Source: JBGRPZ01 sp041725955 | Lineage (GTDB): Bacteria > Bacteroidota > Bacteroidia > Bacteroidales > JBGRPZ01 | Direction of reading: 5' to 3' | DNA: 64,000 bases | NCBI GenBank assembly: GCA_041725955.1 | Contig: JBGRQE010000008.1 | Location: 1 to 64,000 of the forward strand | Shown here: piece after piece, positions 1 through 8,648 of the stretch | Position numbering within the stretch: position 1 is the first letter of the stretch | How the letters are laid out: each line of letters begins with the position of its first letter | Made by a program: the position numbers and the translations under genes | Notes under the pieces: generated by a model | Seen by the model: the letters and a program-made list of their open reading frames with translations, nothing else | Told to the model about the DNA's origin: nothing | The model's database searches: none

Positions 1-116
1 TCCTAGGTTTTAGATGAAAACCTCCTAGGTTTTAGATGAAAACCTCCTAGGTTTTAGATGAAAACCTCCTAGGTTTTAGATGAAAACCTCCTAGGTTTTG
101 AATGAAAACCTCCTAG
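1..116. repeat. 22-bp tandem direct repeat array (left array, cut by window edge)
   Basis: Five consecutive 22-bp units start at 1, 23, 45, 67 and 89, followed by a partial unit (TCCTAG) at 111-116. Units 1-4 are identical; unit 5 differs in the TAG/GAA part. Each unit combines a TCCTAGG core with an ATGAAAACC tail. There are no unique spacers, so it is not a CRISPR. The array begins at base 1, so its true length is unknown. The same family, in opposite orientation, recurs at 29251-29380. Bases 117-346 between the array and deoC hold no gene that I can see. Confidence 0.95.
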
Positions 117-346
117 CTTATACTACAATCATTACCTATGTAGTGCGACTATTTAAAGCATATAATCAGAGAGAAACGCTTAATCGCTATGGCTTTTGTT
201 CGGGCTTATGTACACTTGATTAAATCATTATTTGACAAGTTTATAATTAAGGAGTTTAATAACTAATAAAATATAATTGTCGTGTACTAAATAATTTATC
301 TCAATAAATAGATTGAACTTTCGTTATCTCGAAAAAAGAAAATAAA

Positions 347-1189
347 ATGATTGAATTCGGAAACTACAATTACTCAGAAGAAGATATTCAAAACAGAATT
401 AAAACTATTCTGGAATCAGATTTAGAAAAAGCTAACCGCAAAGACCTCCTTAAAAAGGCACTGGGATTCATAGATTTAACAACTTTAGAAGGAGAAGATC
501 ATGATGAAAAAGTGATTAACCTTTGCAAGAAAGGTATGGCTTATAAAAATACAGAAAAAGAGATTCCTTCTGTAGCTGCAATTTGTGTTTATCCAACCTT
601 TGCCAAATTGGTAAAAGAAACAACCAAAAATTCTGACTTAAAAACAGCTTGTGTCGCTGGAGCTTTTCCTGCAGGACAATCTCCAATTGAGATTAAAGTA
701 GCAGAAGTGGAATATACCGTTAATCAAGGTGCCGATGAAATTGACATGGTTATATCTCGCGGAAAATTCCTTGAAGGTAAATACAACGAAGTAGGTCAGG
801 AAATTGCAGCTATAAAAAAAGCTTGTAATAATGCCCATCTTAAGGTTATCTTAGAAACAGGGGAACTAAAAACCGTAGAAAACATTAGAAAAGCTTCAGA
901 AATTGCAATTAACAATGGTGGCGATTTTATAAAAACATCTACAGGTAAAATGAATCCAGCAGCAACTCTAGTTGCATCTGTAGTAATGATGGACACCATC
1001 AAAGAATATTATGATAAAACAGGTGAAATGATTGGATTTAAACCTGCTGGAGGGATTGCCGATGCAGACCAAGCGGTAGAATACTTGGTTGTATTAAACC
1101 ATATACTTGGCAATAAATGGCTTGATAAAAATTACTTTAGAATTGGAGCTAGCCGACTAGCCGACAAGATATTTAATGCTATAAATTAA
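347..1189 (+). CDS. deoC: Deoxyribose-phosphate aldolase
   Basis: Cytoplasmic class I aldolase of nucleoside catabolism that reversibly splits 2-deoxyribose-5-phosphate into glyceraldehyde-3-phosphate and acetaldehyde. The 280-residue product carries the family signatures in order: IDLTTLEG near residue 43, VNQGADEIDMVI near 128, the strand VILETGEL, the Schiff-base lysine motif FIKTSTGK, then GFKPAGGI and IGASRL near the C-terminus. It is somewhat longer than the compact bacterial DeoC (about 220-260 residues) because of an N-terminal extension. ATG start. It stands alone, convergent with the next gene, with a strong bidirectional terminator between them. Confidence 0.95.
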   Translation: MIEFGNYNYSEEDIQNRIKTILESDLEKANRKDLLKKALGFIDLTTLEGEDHDEKVINLCKKGMAYKNTEKEIPSVAAICVYPTFAKLVKETTKNSDLKTACVAGAFPAGQSPIEIKVAEVEYTVNQGADEIDMVISRGKFLEGKYNEVGQEIAAIKKACNNAHLKVILETGELKTVENIRKASEIAINNGGDFIKTSTGKMNPAATLVASVVMMDTIKEYYDKTGEMIGFKPAGGIADADQAVEYLVVLNHILGNKWLDKNYFRIGASRLADKIFNAIN

Positions 1190-1244
1190 TATCTACTAGG
1201 ATAGAGAAAAAAAGCTAAGTGAGGTACACTTATGAATAAAAAGA

Positions 1245-1291
1245 AATAAGAAAAAGGAGCTATGTTTTTGACACAGCTCCTTTTTCTTATT
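1245..1291. terminator. Bidirectional intrinsic terminator between deoC and the DUF5686 gene
   Basis: Perfect 17-bp inverted repeat (1245-1261 and 1275-1291) with a 13-nt loop. The stem centres on AGGAGCT/AGCTCC and ends in A/T tracts on both sides, so it can stop transcription from both convergent genes. Confidence 0.9.
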
Positions 1292-1324
1292 ATTTTAGAT
1301 ATAATGACAGTATATCTTAACCAA

Positions 1325-3817
1325 CTAAAAGGATAAAAACAGCGAACCAAATACAGCAAACTTATTTGCTTTAGGATTCTCTAGATGAGAAAGTCGCCAT
1401 ACTGCATCTACTCTAAATACTTTGAAAATATTTTCAATTCCTACCCCTGCTTCAAAATAGGGTTTTTCCAGAGTTGAAGTACCTATAGGTAGTTGATTAA
1501 ATGCCAAATTTTCTTTACTTAAAGTTCCCCATATTCCTTTAAAAGTAACTACTTCTCTCCACTTTAACTTTCGCATTAGAGGAATTCTATTTAAGAAAAA
1601 TCCATCAAAATGATGCACATACATTAAACCTACATATTTATCTGTGACAAATTCAAAGAAATTCATAAGGTTAAATGTAAACGGATCATAAATAAACGAT
1701 TGATTACCTGGAGGAAGTGCCAATAAAGGATAAGGGAGTTTTCCAAAAACTTGGCCTCCTTGAATTATATATCTTGACCAACCATAGTTTAGAAAGTTAA
1801 ACCATTGGCGAACTCCCAATTGTATTTTATGAAATTCATATTTACTGCCAAATATATTTGGAAAACTATAGTAATATGAAAAACTTAATATTGGATATTG
1901 AGTACCCAAACTAATTCGCTCAAAGGTGCGTTCCACAAATTTCTCTCTGTAGGCAAATCTTGTTTCTATTCCCAATTGAGCTGAAGATAAATTATGAAGC
2001 ATACGCTCTACTCCATTATCTTCATTAACAACAACTTTTGTACCTCCTTTTGGAGTTAAATTTTGCCATTTAAAATGGAATTTATTCGACAGGCCTGTAA
2101 ACCACTCATGCTCATAATAACCAGAATACTCATTATCAAACATTAATTTATCAGAAGGACTTCTTCTAAAAATAGAACCTAAAATATTATCTTCAGAAAA
2201 TGCATTAACGCTAGTACCCAATTGCTCCAGATCATATTTATGACTCAGAAATAGAGATCTTCTGGGGTTTTTATTAAACAAATACAAGCCCGACAAATAA
2301 TACTTATACGTCTTATCTTTAACTCCATATGCGCCATATGCAGTTATTCTGTATTTTTTAGATAACGTTTTATTCGTCCTTCCTCCTAAACGAAATCGAA
2401 CTCCTTCAACAGGATTAAATGAAATTGCCTTATGATATGGCCCCAACTGAAATTTACCAAGTTTTAGATATCCATTAGTAACTAAATATATAACATCGAG
2501 ATAGGTTTGAAAAATAGGTACATTCTTAATAGAATCTACCATAGCATAAATACCTTTCTCTTTTTTGGTCAATTTTTCATGCCTTGCTTTTTCCCAAAAC
2601 TCATTATTTTGAACAAAAGCATCTTCCTTTTCAATAACTTCTACAGGATGGTTATAAAATTCATCATCATGGGGTACATTAAATTTAAATCCTCCAAAAG
2701 TCGTTGTTCGATGCCCATAAAACCCAAGAACATTTTTAGTTCCCTCAATAACATTCAAATCTGCAATCATATAATCACGTGTCAACATCCAATATTTATT
2801 ATCAATAAAGGAGTATGTTTGCTTAATATCGACACTGTTTACGAAATTTATATTTGCATCCAAAGCAACTTTCATTTCAACCTCTTTTACAGCATAAGTC
2901 GTATCTGCAATCCACAAATTTCCTGTAAAAGTTAGTTCTTGCTTTCGCTTTGGTTTAAACATTAACTTATAGCACCATTTCTCATCTCTATAAGCGCTAT
3001 CTACAAGGTAGTATTTATAATACATTAAACCTGTACTAGCAATTGGGCTTACAAAATTTTTATCAAAAATATTAATGTAGTTAGAGTATATGTCTGTATC
3101 TTGATACAGAAACTTAAGCAACTCAGTAACACTACGATTTTCGAATCCTGAGATTTTATTTCCTTCCAAGATTCTAATATTACCACTAGGATTATTTCTG
3201 TGGTAAACCTTTGTGAAAGACTCATTTAAAAATACAGGCAAATATGTTTTACCATTTACTACAGAAGTATCAACATATTGAAGAATAAATTCAAAGGGTT
3301 TAAATAATTTCTTCTTTTTAAATCGTTTCTGAAATTTTTCAGTTAGGTTATTTGCATCAAACTGTATTTTATTATACTCCTCATATTCAAGATAATCAAC
3401 GTTTCTATTTGTATTCTTTTTCTTATTCTTTATTATTTTCTTTAACAGGATTTCAGCAGGATTCTCGCCAGGCAAAATAACTACTTCAGGAAGATTTAAA
3501 TTTAACGACTCCAATTGTATATTAAATTCCTGAAAACGGTTATTTTTGACTGCAATGGATTTCTTTTCATAACCTATAATAGAAACCAAAAGGCTATCAG
3601 ATTTAATTTTGGTTTCAATAACAAAATCGCCATTAAAATCGGTGGTAGTACCTACAGAAGTATTTTTAAGCAGTAAATTAACAAAGGGCAAAGGTTCTTT
3701 AGTCTCTCGATCCGTTATTTTACCAATAATTTTAGTTTCCTGAGCCTTGCCTGTAGCATGAAACATACAAAAGACAAGGATCAGAAAAAAAGTTCTATAA
3801 AAGAATCTTAAATTCAT
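1325..3817 (-). CDS. DUF5686 / carboxypeptidase-regulatory-like domain outer-membrane protein
   Basis: An 830-residue exported protein. An N-terminal signal peptide (FFLILVFCMFHATGKAQ) is followed by a carboxypeptidase-D regulatory-like beta-sandwich at about residues 28-110 (GKITDRETKEPLPFVNLLLK, then GTTTDFNGDF), the plug-side domain common in Bacteroidota outer-membrane proteins. The rest matches the DUF5686 layout: a long beta-rich body with many aromatic strand ends, ending in SLFLSF, typical of an outer-membrane barrel. The function of DUF5686 is not established. It is followed after 17 bp by nothing on its own strand; upstream lie the AhpD-like and kdsD genes, so the three could be co-transcribed. 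Confidence 0.8.
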   Translation of the reverse strand: MNLRFFYRTFFLILVFCMFHATGKAQETKIIGKITDRETKEPLPFVNLLLKNTSVGTTTDFNGDFVIETKIKSDSLLVSIIGYEKKSIAVKNNRFQEFNIQLESLNLNLPEVVILPGENPAEILLKKIIKNKKKNTNRNVDYLEYEEYNKIQFDANNLTEKFQKRFKKKKLFKPFEFILQYVDTSVVNGKTYLPVFLNESFTKVYHRNNPSGNIRILEGNKISGFENRSVTELLKFLYQDTDIYSNYINIFDKNFVSPIASTGLMYYKYYLVDSAYRDEKWCYKLMFKPKRKQELTFTGNLWIADTTYAVKEVEMKVALDANINFVNSVDIKQTYSFIDNKYWMLTRDYMIADLNVIEGTKNVLGFYGHRTTTFGGFKFNVPHDDEFYNHPVEVIEKEDAFVQNNEFWEKARHEKLTKKEKGIYAMVDSIKNVPIFQTYLDVIYLVTNGYLKLGKFQLGPYHKAISFNPVEGVRFRLGGRTNKTLSKKYRITAYGAYGVKDKTYKYYLSGLYLFNKNPRRSLFLSHKYDLEQLGTSVNAFSEDNILGSIFRRSPSDKLMFDNEYSGYYEHEWFTGLSNKFHFKWQNLTPKGGTKVVVNEDNGVERMLHNLSSAQLGIETRFAYREKFVERTFERISLGTQYPILSFSYYYSFPNIFGSKYEFHKIQLGVRQWFNFLNYGWSRYIIQGGQVFGKLPYPLLALPPGNQSFIYDPFTFNLMNFFEFVTDKYVGLMYVHHFDGFFLNRIPLMRKLKWREVVTFKGIWGTLSKENLAFNQLPIGTSTLEKPYFEAGVGIENIFKVFRVDAVWRLSHLENPKANKFAVFGSLFLSF

Positions 3818-3834
3818 TACATTGCATACTTACA

Positions 3835-4188
3835 CTACAAATCATTTTTTTGTTCTAATTCCTCCCAGTACTCAAGAGCTTTCCTGGTATGAGGAATTAC
3901 GATGGTACCACCAACCAAATTAGCGATACCAAATACTTCAATAATTTCTTCTTTACTGATTCCAAGTTCAAAACATTTTTGCAAATGATAAAACACACAA
4001 TCATCACATTTCAAAACCATTGATGTTGCAAGCCCTAACATTTCCTTCACTTTAACAGATAAAGATCCTTCCTGATAAGCAATTGTATCTACTCCCATAA
4101 TACGTTTCAAAACCTTATTATTGGGAGCAGACAACATTTTATCATTCATTCGCTCTCTATATTCATTAAATTCTTTTACCTTACTCAT
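3835..4188 (-). CDS. Carboxymuconolactone decarboxylase (AhpD-like) family protein
   Basis: A 117-residue protein of the CMD/AhpD helical family. The hallmark is the CxxC pair in KCDDCVFYHL near residue 60, followed eight residues on by a conserved acidic stretch (GISKEEIIEVFGIA) and the closing GGTIVIPHTRKAL. In AhpD the CxxC acts as a thiol-disulfide centre in peroxide reduction. Whether this member does the same, or is another CMD type, cannot be decided from sequence. ATG start. It lies 17 bp upstream of the DUF5686 gene and 33 bp downstream of kdsD, all on one strand. Confidence 0.85.
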   Translation of the reverse strand: MSKVKEFNEYRERMNDKMLSAPNNKVLKRIMGVDTIAYQEGSLSVKVKEMLGLATSMVLKCDDCVFYHLQKCFELGISKEEIIEVFGIANLVGGTIVIPHTRKALEYWEELEQKNDL

Positions 4189-4221
4189 ATTTACGAATTT
4201 AGTTAAAAAAAACCAAATACC

Positions 4222-5187
4222 TTAGAGTATGCCCTCTTTTAAAATATCATGAAGGTGAATTATCCCAGCATATTTTCCATCTTTTAAAACAGGCATCTGA
4301 GTTATGCTATTTTTCCGCATTAATTGCAAAGCATCTATAACCAAAGTATCTTCATCAACACTTTTAGGATTCACAGTCATAATTTCTTCAGCAGTAAGGT
4401 GGGCAACAGATTTTTCAGATTCCATCATTCGTCTTAAATCTCCATCTGTAATAAAACCTTTTAATTCTCTATTTTCCAATACTGCTGTTGCTCCAAGTCT
4501 TTTTGAGGAGATTTCGATAATAACAGTTCTTATGTTATCTTTCATTGCAACCTCAGGAACTTCATTTCGGGCATAAATATCAGAAACCTTAAGATACATT
4601 TTCTTCCCTAATGCTCCTCCCGGATGAAATTTCGCAAAATCTTGGGCTGTAAATCCTCTTGATTGTAAAAGAGCCATAGCCAAAGCATCACCCATAACTA
4701 ACTGAACAGTAGTGGATGTAGTTGGAGCTAAATTATTAGGACATGCCTCTTTATCAACGGTAACATCTAAAATATAGTCTGACTGAATTGCTAAATATGA
4801 AGAAGAATTTCCCACCATAGCAACCAACATATTTTCACGCATCTTAATCAATGGAATCAAAACCTTTATTTCTGGGGTTTCTCCACTCTTTGATATACAT
4901 AAAACAATATCCTCATCACGAATAATTCCTAAATCACCATGAATTGCATCAGCAGCGTGCATAAAAATAGAAGGTGTTCCTGTGGAATTCAATGTAGCAA
5001 CAATTTTCTGACCAATATTTGCACTTTTTCCTATTCCCGTAACAATAACACGTCCCTTTGAAATAAGAATTTTCTCAACAACATGAATAAAGTCATTATT
5101 TATAGAATTCTTAACATTTGCAACTGCCTCAGCCTCTTGACAAATGGTCTTAAGAGCTACTTCTTTAATATTTTTTTTTTCTTCCAA
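4222..5187 (-). CDS. kdsD: Arabinose-5-phosphate isomerase (KpsF/GutQ family)
   Basis: Interconverts ribulose-5-phosphate and arabinose-5-phosphate, the first step towards Kdo for lipopolysaccharide. The 321-residue product has an N-terminal SIS sugar-isomerase domain (ISKGRVIVTGIGKSANIG and LCISKSGETPE, residues about 45-140), the family signature KFHPGGALGKK near 190, and two C-terminal CBS domains (ITDGDLRRMM, then ITQMPVLKDG). The only sensible start is a TTG at 5187: no ATG occurs before the SIS core, and the TTG gives the family's normal length. It is divergent from recQ across about 190 bp. Confidence 0.92.
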   Translation of the reverse strand: MEEKKNIKEVALKTICQEAEAVANVKNSINNDFIHVVEKILISKGRVIVTGIGKSANIGQKIVATLNSTGTPSIFMHAADAIHGDLGIIRDEDIVLCISKSGETPEIKVLIPLIKMRENMLVAMVGNSSSYLAIQSDYILDVTVDKEACPNNLAPTTSTTVQLVMGDALAMALLQSRGFTAQDFAKFHPGGALGKKMYLKVSDIYARNEVPEVAMKDNIRTVIIEISSKRLGATAVLENRELKGFITDGDLRRMMESEKSVAHLTAEEIMTVNPKSVDEDTLVIDALQLMRKNSITQMPVLKDGKYAGIIHLHDILKEGIL

Positions 5188-5285
5188 AACTTTTTATATT
5201 ATTGATACTACAGAAATACTTCTTTGAAATCGATATAAAACTTTAAATATAAATCGATTTTAAATTTTTTATTATTAAACAAAAC

Positions 5286-5319
5286 TTGCCCGTAAATTAA
5301 ATAATTTTACACAACTTTG
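5286..5319 (+). promoter_or_regulatory. Candidate Bacteroidota-type promoter of recQ
   Basis: A TTG at 5286-5288 is followed after 23 bp by CAACTTTG (5312-5319), one mismatch from the -7 consensus TAnnTTTG. The recQ ATG lies 61 bp further on. An inverted repeat AAATCGAT/ATCGATTT (5227-5234, 5253-5260) sits in the same divergent region and could be an operator for either side. Confidence 0.35.
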
Positions 5320-5379
5320 CGTTAGATTTCGGGTTTCAACAACAGGACAAATATATTTAATTTTTAAGCGAATCATAAA

Positions 5380-7581
5380 ATGGTAATGAACGAAGGACGC
5401 TCTCTTCACTCAATGTTGAAGGAGATTTTCGGATTTGAGAGTTTTAAAGGAAACCAGGAAGCGATTATCGAGAGCGTACTGGCAGGGAAAGACACGTTTG
5501 TTATTATGCCTACTGGGGGAGGTAAATCGATGTGCTATCAACTTCCCGCTTTAATTAGCGAAGGTACTGCGATAATCATTTCCCCACTAATTGCGCTAAT
5601 GAAGAATCAAGTCGATGCAATTAGAAATTATTATACCGACAAAGGGGTTGCTCATGTAATGAATTCTTCCTTATCAAAAGCTGAACTACTACAAGTTAAA
5701 TCGGATTTGAAATCAGGAAAAACAAAATTACTTTACGTTGCTCCGGAGTCTCTCACCAAGGATGAAAATGTAGAATTCCTTCAAAGTATAAAAATATCTT
5801 TTTGCGCAATTGACGAAGCACACTGTATTTCAGAATGGGGGCATGACTTCCGTCCTGAATATCGTCGTTTGCGTTCAATAATTAACACTATTGGAGACAA
5901 TATTCCATTAATTGCACTTACAGCAACTGCTACCCTAAAAGTACAGCAAGATATTCTAAAAAACCTCGACATTGTCGATGCAATAGTTTTTAAATCGTCC
6001 TTTGATAGAGATAATCTTTATTATGAAGTTCGACCTAAAACAAAGAATGTAATTAAAGACATTATTAAATACATAAAAGGAAATCAAGGAAAATCAGGAA
6101 TCATATATTGTCTTTCTAGAAAAAAAGTAGAAGAATTAGCCGAAACACTTGTTGTTAACGGAATAAAAGCTTTACCCTACCATGCAGGTCTGGATAGTGC
6201 TAGCCGTAGAAAAAATCAAGATATGTTCTTGATGGAAGATGTAGATGTAATTGTTGCAACAATTGCTTTTGGAATGGGTATTGACAAACCAGACATACGA
6301 TTTGTTATTCATCACGATATTCCAAAGAGTATTGAAGCCTATTACCAAGAAACAGGAAGAGCTGGCCGTGATGGTGGTGAAGGAAATTGTGTGGCTTTCT
6401 ACAATTATGAAGATATTCAAAAATTAGAAAAGTTCATGAAGGGAAAGCCTGTTGCAGAACAGGAAATCGCAAAAGAACTTCTTTTAGAAACAGTTGCTTT
6501 TGCAGAATCATCTCTTTGTAGACATAAATTATTGTTACACTATTTTGGAGAAGACTACCCGAAAGATAATTGTGGTTGTTGCGATAATTGTAGAAATCCG
6601 AAAAAACAAGAGGAAGCTCAAGATAAAATAGTTCTTCTTCTTAACACAATTATTTCAATAAAACAGCTTTTCAAAGGCAAGCACGTTGTAAATTTTCTTA
6701 TCGGCAAATCATCAGCAGATATTAAATCTGCAAGACACGATCAACTAGAAACCTTTGGAATAGGGAAAGAAAAAGAAGAAAAATTTTGGAATGCATGTAT
6801 TCGCCAGGCCTTGGTAAAACATCTTCTGGTAAAAGACATTGACAACTATGGCTTATTAAAGATTACGGATCAAGCAAGAAAATTTCTTGAAAAACCATAC
6901 TCTATAATGATCGCCAAGGATCATGATTACGAAAGTGATGATGATGATAATATTATTACAGCTGGAGGAAGTGGAAAACCAGGTTCAGCGGATTCTACTT
7001 TATTTCATCTTCTAAAAGATCTTAGAAAACAGATTTCAAAGAAAGAAGATTTGCCTCCTTTTGTTGTTTTTCAAGATCCATCTTTGGAAGACATGTCTAT
7101 CCAATACCCTGTTAGTATGGAAGAACTTCAAAATATTACAGGAGTTGGTACTGGTAAGGCAATGAAATATGGCAAGCCTTTTGTTGAACTGATTAAGAAC
7201 TATGTCGAAGAAAACGAAATCATTCGCCCTATGGACATGGTAGTTAAATCGGTTGTAAACAAGTCTGGTCTTAAGGTTTATATTATTCAAAGTATAGATA
7301 GAAAACGTCCTTTAGAAGATGTAGCCCATACTAAGAACTTAACTTTAAGCGAGCTTCTAACCGAAATGGAGAGAATTGTTGCTTCCGGAACAAAACTTAA
7401 TATCGATTACTACATTAATGAAACTGTTGATGAATATCACCAAGAAGATATTTACGAATACTTTCATGAAGCAGAAACCGATAGTATTCAGGAAGCCCTT
7501 GATGAATTAGGAGAAGACGAATATTCAGAAGAAGAGATACGCCTAATTAGAATAAAATTCATGTCTGACTTGGCAAATTAA
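5380..7581 (+). CDS. recQ: ATP-dependent DNA helicase RecQ
   Basis: A 3'-5' superfamily 2 helicase for recombination and replication-fork repair. The 733-residue product shows Walker A MPTGGGKS (K49), the DEAH box at about 145-148 followed by CISEWGHDFRPEYRR, the motif VI region QETGRAGRDG, and the RecQ-C-terminal zinc cysteines (CRHK then CGCCDNC). A winged-helix segment and an HRDC-like domain near 585-640 (VSMEELQNITGVGTGKAMKYG) follow, then an acidic tail of about 90 residues. ATG start; a second ATG two codons on would make little difference. It is followed after 46 bp by a DUF4296 lipoprotein gene. Confidence 0.95.
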   Translation: MVMNEGRSLHSMLKEIFGFESFKGNQEAIIESVLAGKDTFVIMPTGGGKSMCYQLPALISEGTAIIISPLIALMKNQVDAIRNYYTDKGVAHVMNSSLSKAELLQVKSDLKSGKTKLLYVAPESLTKDENVEFLQSIKISFCAIDEAHCISEWGHDFRPEYRRLRSIINTIGDNIPLIALTATATLKVQQDILKNLDIVDAIVFKSSFDRDNLYYEVRPKTKNVIKDIIKYIKGNQGKSGIIYCLSRKKVEELAETLVVNGIKALPYHAGLDSASRRKNQDMFLMEDVDVIVATIAFGMGIDKPDIRFVIHHDIPKSIEAYYQETGRAGRDGGEGNCVAFYNYEDIQKLEKFMKGKPVAEQEIAKELLLETVAFAESSLCRHKLLLHYFGEDYPKDNCGCCDNCRNPKKQEEAQDKIVLLLNTIISIKQLFKGKHVVNFLIGKSSADIKSARHDQLETFGIGKEKEEKFWNACIRQALVKHLLVKDIDNYGLLKITDQARKFLEKPYSIMIAKDHDYESDDDDNIITAGGSGKPGSADSTLFHLLKDLRKQISKKEDLPPFVVFQDPSLEDMSIQYPVSMEELQNITGVGTGKAMKYGKPFVELIKNYVEENEIIRPMDMVVKSVVNKSGLKVYIIQSIDRKRPLEDVAHTKNLTLSELLTEMERIVASGTKLNIDYYINETVDEYHQEDIYEYFHEAETDSIQEALDELGEDEYSEEEIRLIRIKFMSDLAN

Positions 7582-7627
7582 AGATCTATTTCTCTAAAGT
7601 TCAATAATTAAACAAAAAATTAATTGA

Positions 7628-8023
7628 ATGAAAAAAAACATTCTGATAATAATCCTTTTGTTAACAACTATCCTATCTTGTAATTTTTCTAGTCAAAAAC
7701 TTCCTGATGGAATTTTAAACCAGAAAAGATTTACAAAAATGTTAACAGACATGCAAATTGCACAAGCCTCTATTTCTTTTCAAAGAAATCAGGGGAATCA
7801 GGATTATAAAAAATACTCCGAACCTTATTATCGGTCTGTTTTTGAAAAATACAACTTAGATGAAGAATCTTTTAAAAAGAATATGACTTTCTATGAAAAA
7901 GACCCAAAAAATCTTCTAAAAATATATCAGAATGTACAACTGAATTTGGATAGTATTCAAGAATCATTGAAAGATACTACAATGACAATATTGAAACCTG
8001 AAAACATACAGTTAACAAAATAA
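7628..8023 (+). CDS. DUF4296 domain lipoprotein
   Basis: A small 131-residue lipoprotein. The signal peptide ends in the lipobox TILSC (acylated Cys about residue 18), and the mature part has the DUF4296 pattern: a Pro-Asp-Gly start, then a helix MLTDMQIAQASI, then EKYNLDEESFKKNMTFYEKDPKNLLKIYQNV. The family is widespread in Bacteroidota and has no established role. It lies 46 bp after recQ on the same strand and before a terminator, so it is probably co-transcribed with recQ. Confidence 0.8.
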   Translation: MKKNILIIILLLTTILSCNFSSQKLPDGILNQKRFTKMLTDMQIAQASISFQRNQGNQDYKKYSEPYYRSVFEKYNLDEESFKKNMTFYEKDPKNLLKIYQNVQLNLDSIQESLKDTTMTILKPENIQLTK

Positions 8024-8037
8024 GAAGTCATAAATAG

Positions 8038-8076
8038 AATAAGCTGTTCAATAAAAAATTGAACAGCTTATTTTAT
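8038..8076. terminator. Intrinsic terminator after the DUF4296 gene
   Basis: 15-bp perfect inverted repeat (8038-8052 and 8058-8072; AAGCTGTTCAAT arm) with a 5-nt A-rich loop, followed by a T-rich tail. It ends the recQ/DUF4296 unit. Confidence 0.88.
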
Positions 8077-8137
8077 AATACCTTCCAGCACATAATGCCG
8101 TTTTATATTTATTCTGAGTTGAATATTAAAAGAACTC

Positions 8138-8155
8138 AAAACACTATAGTGTTTT
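8138..8155. promoter_or_regulatory. Perfect 18-bp palindrome
   Basis: AAAACACTATAGTGTTTT is a perfect palindrome with no spacer, in the gap between the terminator at 8038-8076 and the minus-strand lipoprotein stop. It could be the 3' hairpin of the minus-strand cluster or a protein-binding site. The sequence alone does not decide. Confidence 0.4.
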
Positions 8156-8180
8156 CTTAGCAAGAATTAATTTACATTAA

Positions 8181-8600
8181 TTAATTCTTTGAAAAAATAG
8201 CACTATATTTTTTAGACTCTTCAGATATTACAATATTAAAAGAAAAGTCTATATTTCCATCACTTTCAATTGTCCCAGATCCCGATTGCAACAACCATCC
8301 ATCACCAAATGTTTGTTCAAGTAAAGTAGCTGTATTGCTCACTACTAAAGCTTTAACCTTATCATTTGAATTTGCAAAATTCTGCAATAAAATCTGACTT
8401 GAATTATTCGGATCTTTGGTAATAATAACTTGATAATTTAATCTCGAAGCAGGAACTTCCAATACAGACCATTCTCCAACAAATCTATCTCTCGGATCAT
8501 TTGGTCGCTCAGCATCTTCTGTTTCTGAACTACAAGAAAAAACCATTAATATCAACATTAAGAAAGCTAATTTTTTTGTAAAAAGATTTTGAATTTTCAT
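8181..8600 (-). CDS. Hypothetical small lipoprotein
   Basis: A 139-residue product with a signal peptide and lipobox (LMVFSC, acylated Cys about residue 23), then a short acidic linker and a beta-rich domain (FVGEWSVLEVP, GTIESDGNIDFSFNI) that looks like a lipocalin-type or beta-sandwich fold. I do not recognise a named family. It lies 48 bp downstream of the GH92 gene on the same strand, as the last gene of the glycan cluster, so a role in binding or surface display for that cluster is possible but unproven. Confidence 0.7.
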   Translation of the reverse strand: MKIQNLFTKKLAFLMLILMVFSCSSETEDAERPNDPRDRFVGEWSVLEVPASRLNYQVIITKDPNNSSQILLQNFANSNDKVKALVVSNTATLLEQTFGDGWLLQSGSGTIESDGNIDFSFNIVISEESKKYSAIFSKN

Positions 8601-8648
8601 TTGGTATTTATTTACTCATTTCTATGGTAAAAATAACAATCTTTTTCT

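Noticed and set aside
1..116. CRISPR array
   Set aside because: Units are strictly tandem at 22 bp with no spacers and no cas genes in the window. The same applies to 29251-29380.
2507..2935. Plus-strand frame of 142 codons inside the DUF5686 gene
   Set aside because: Antisense shadow of a well-supported gene, with no recognisable domain.
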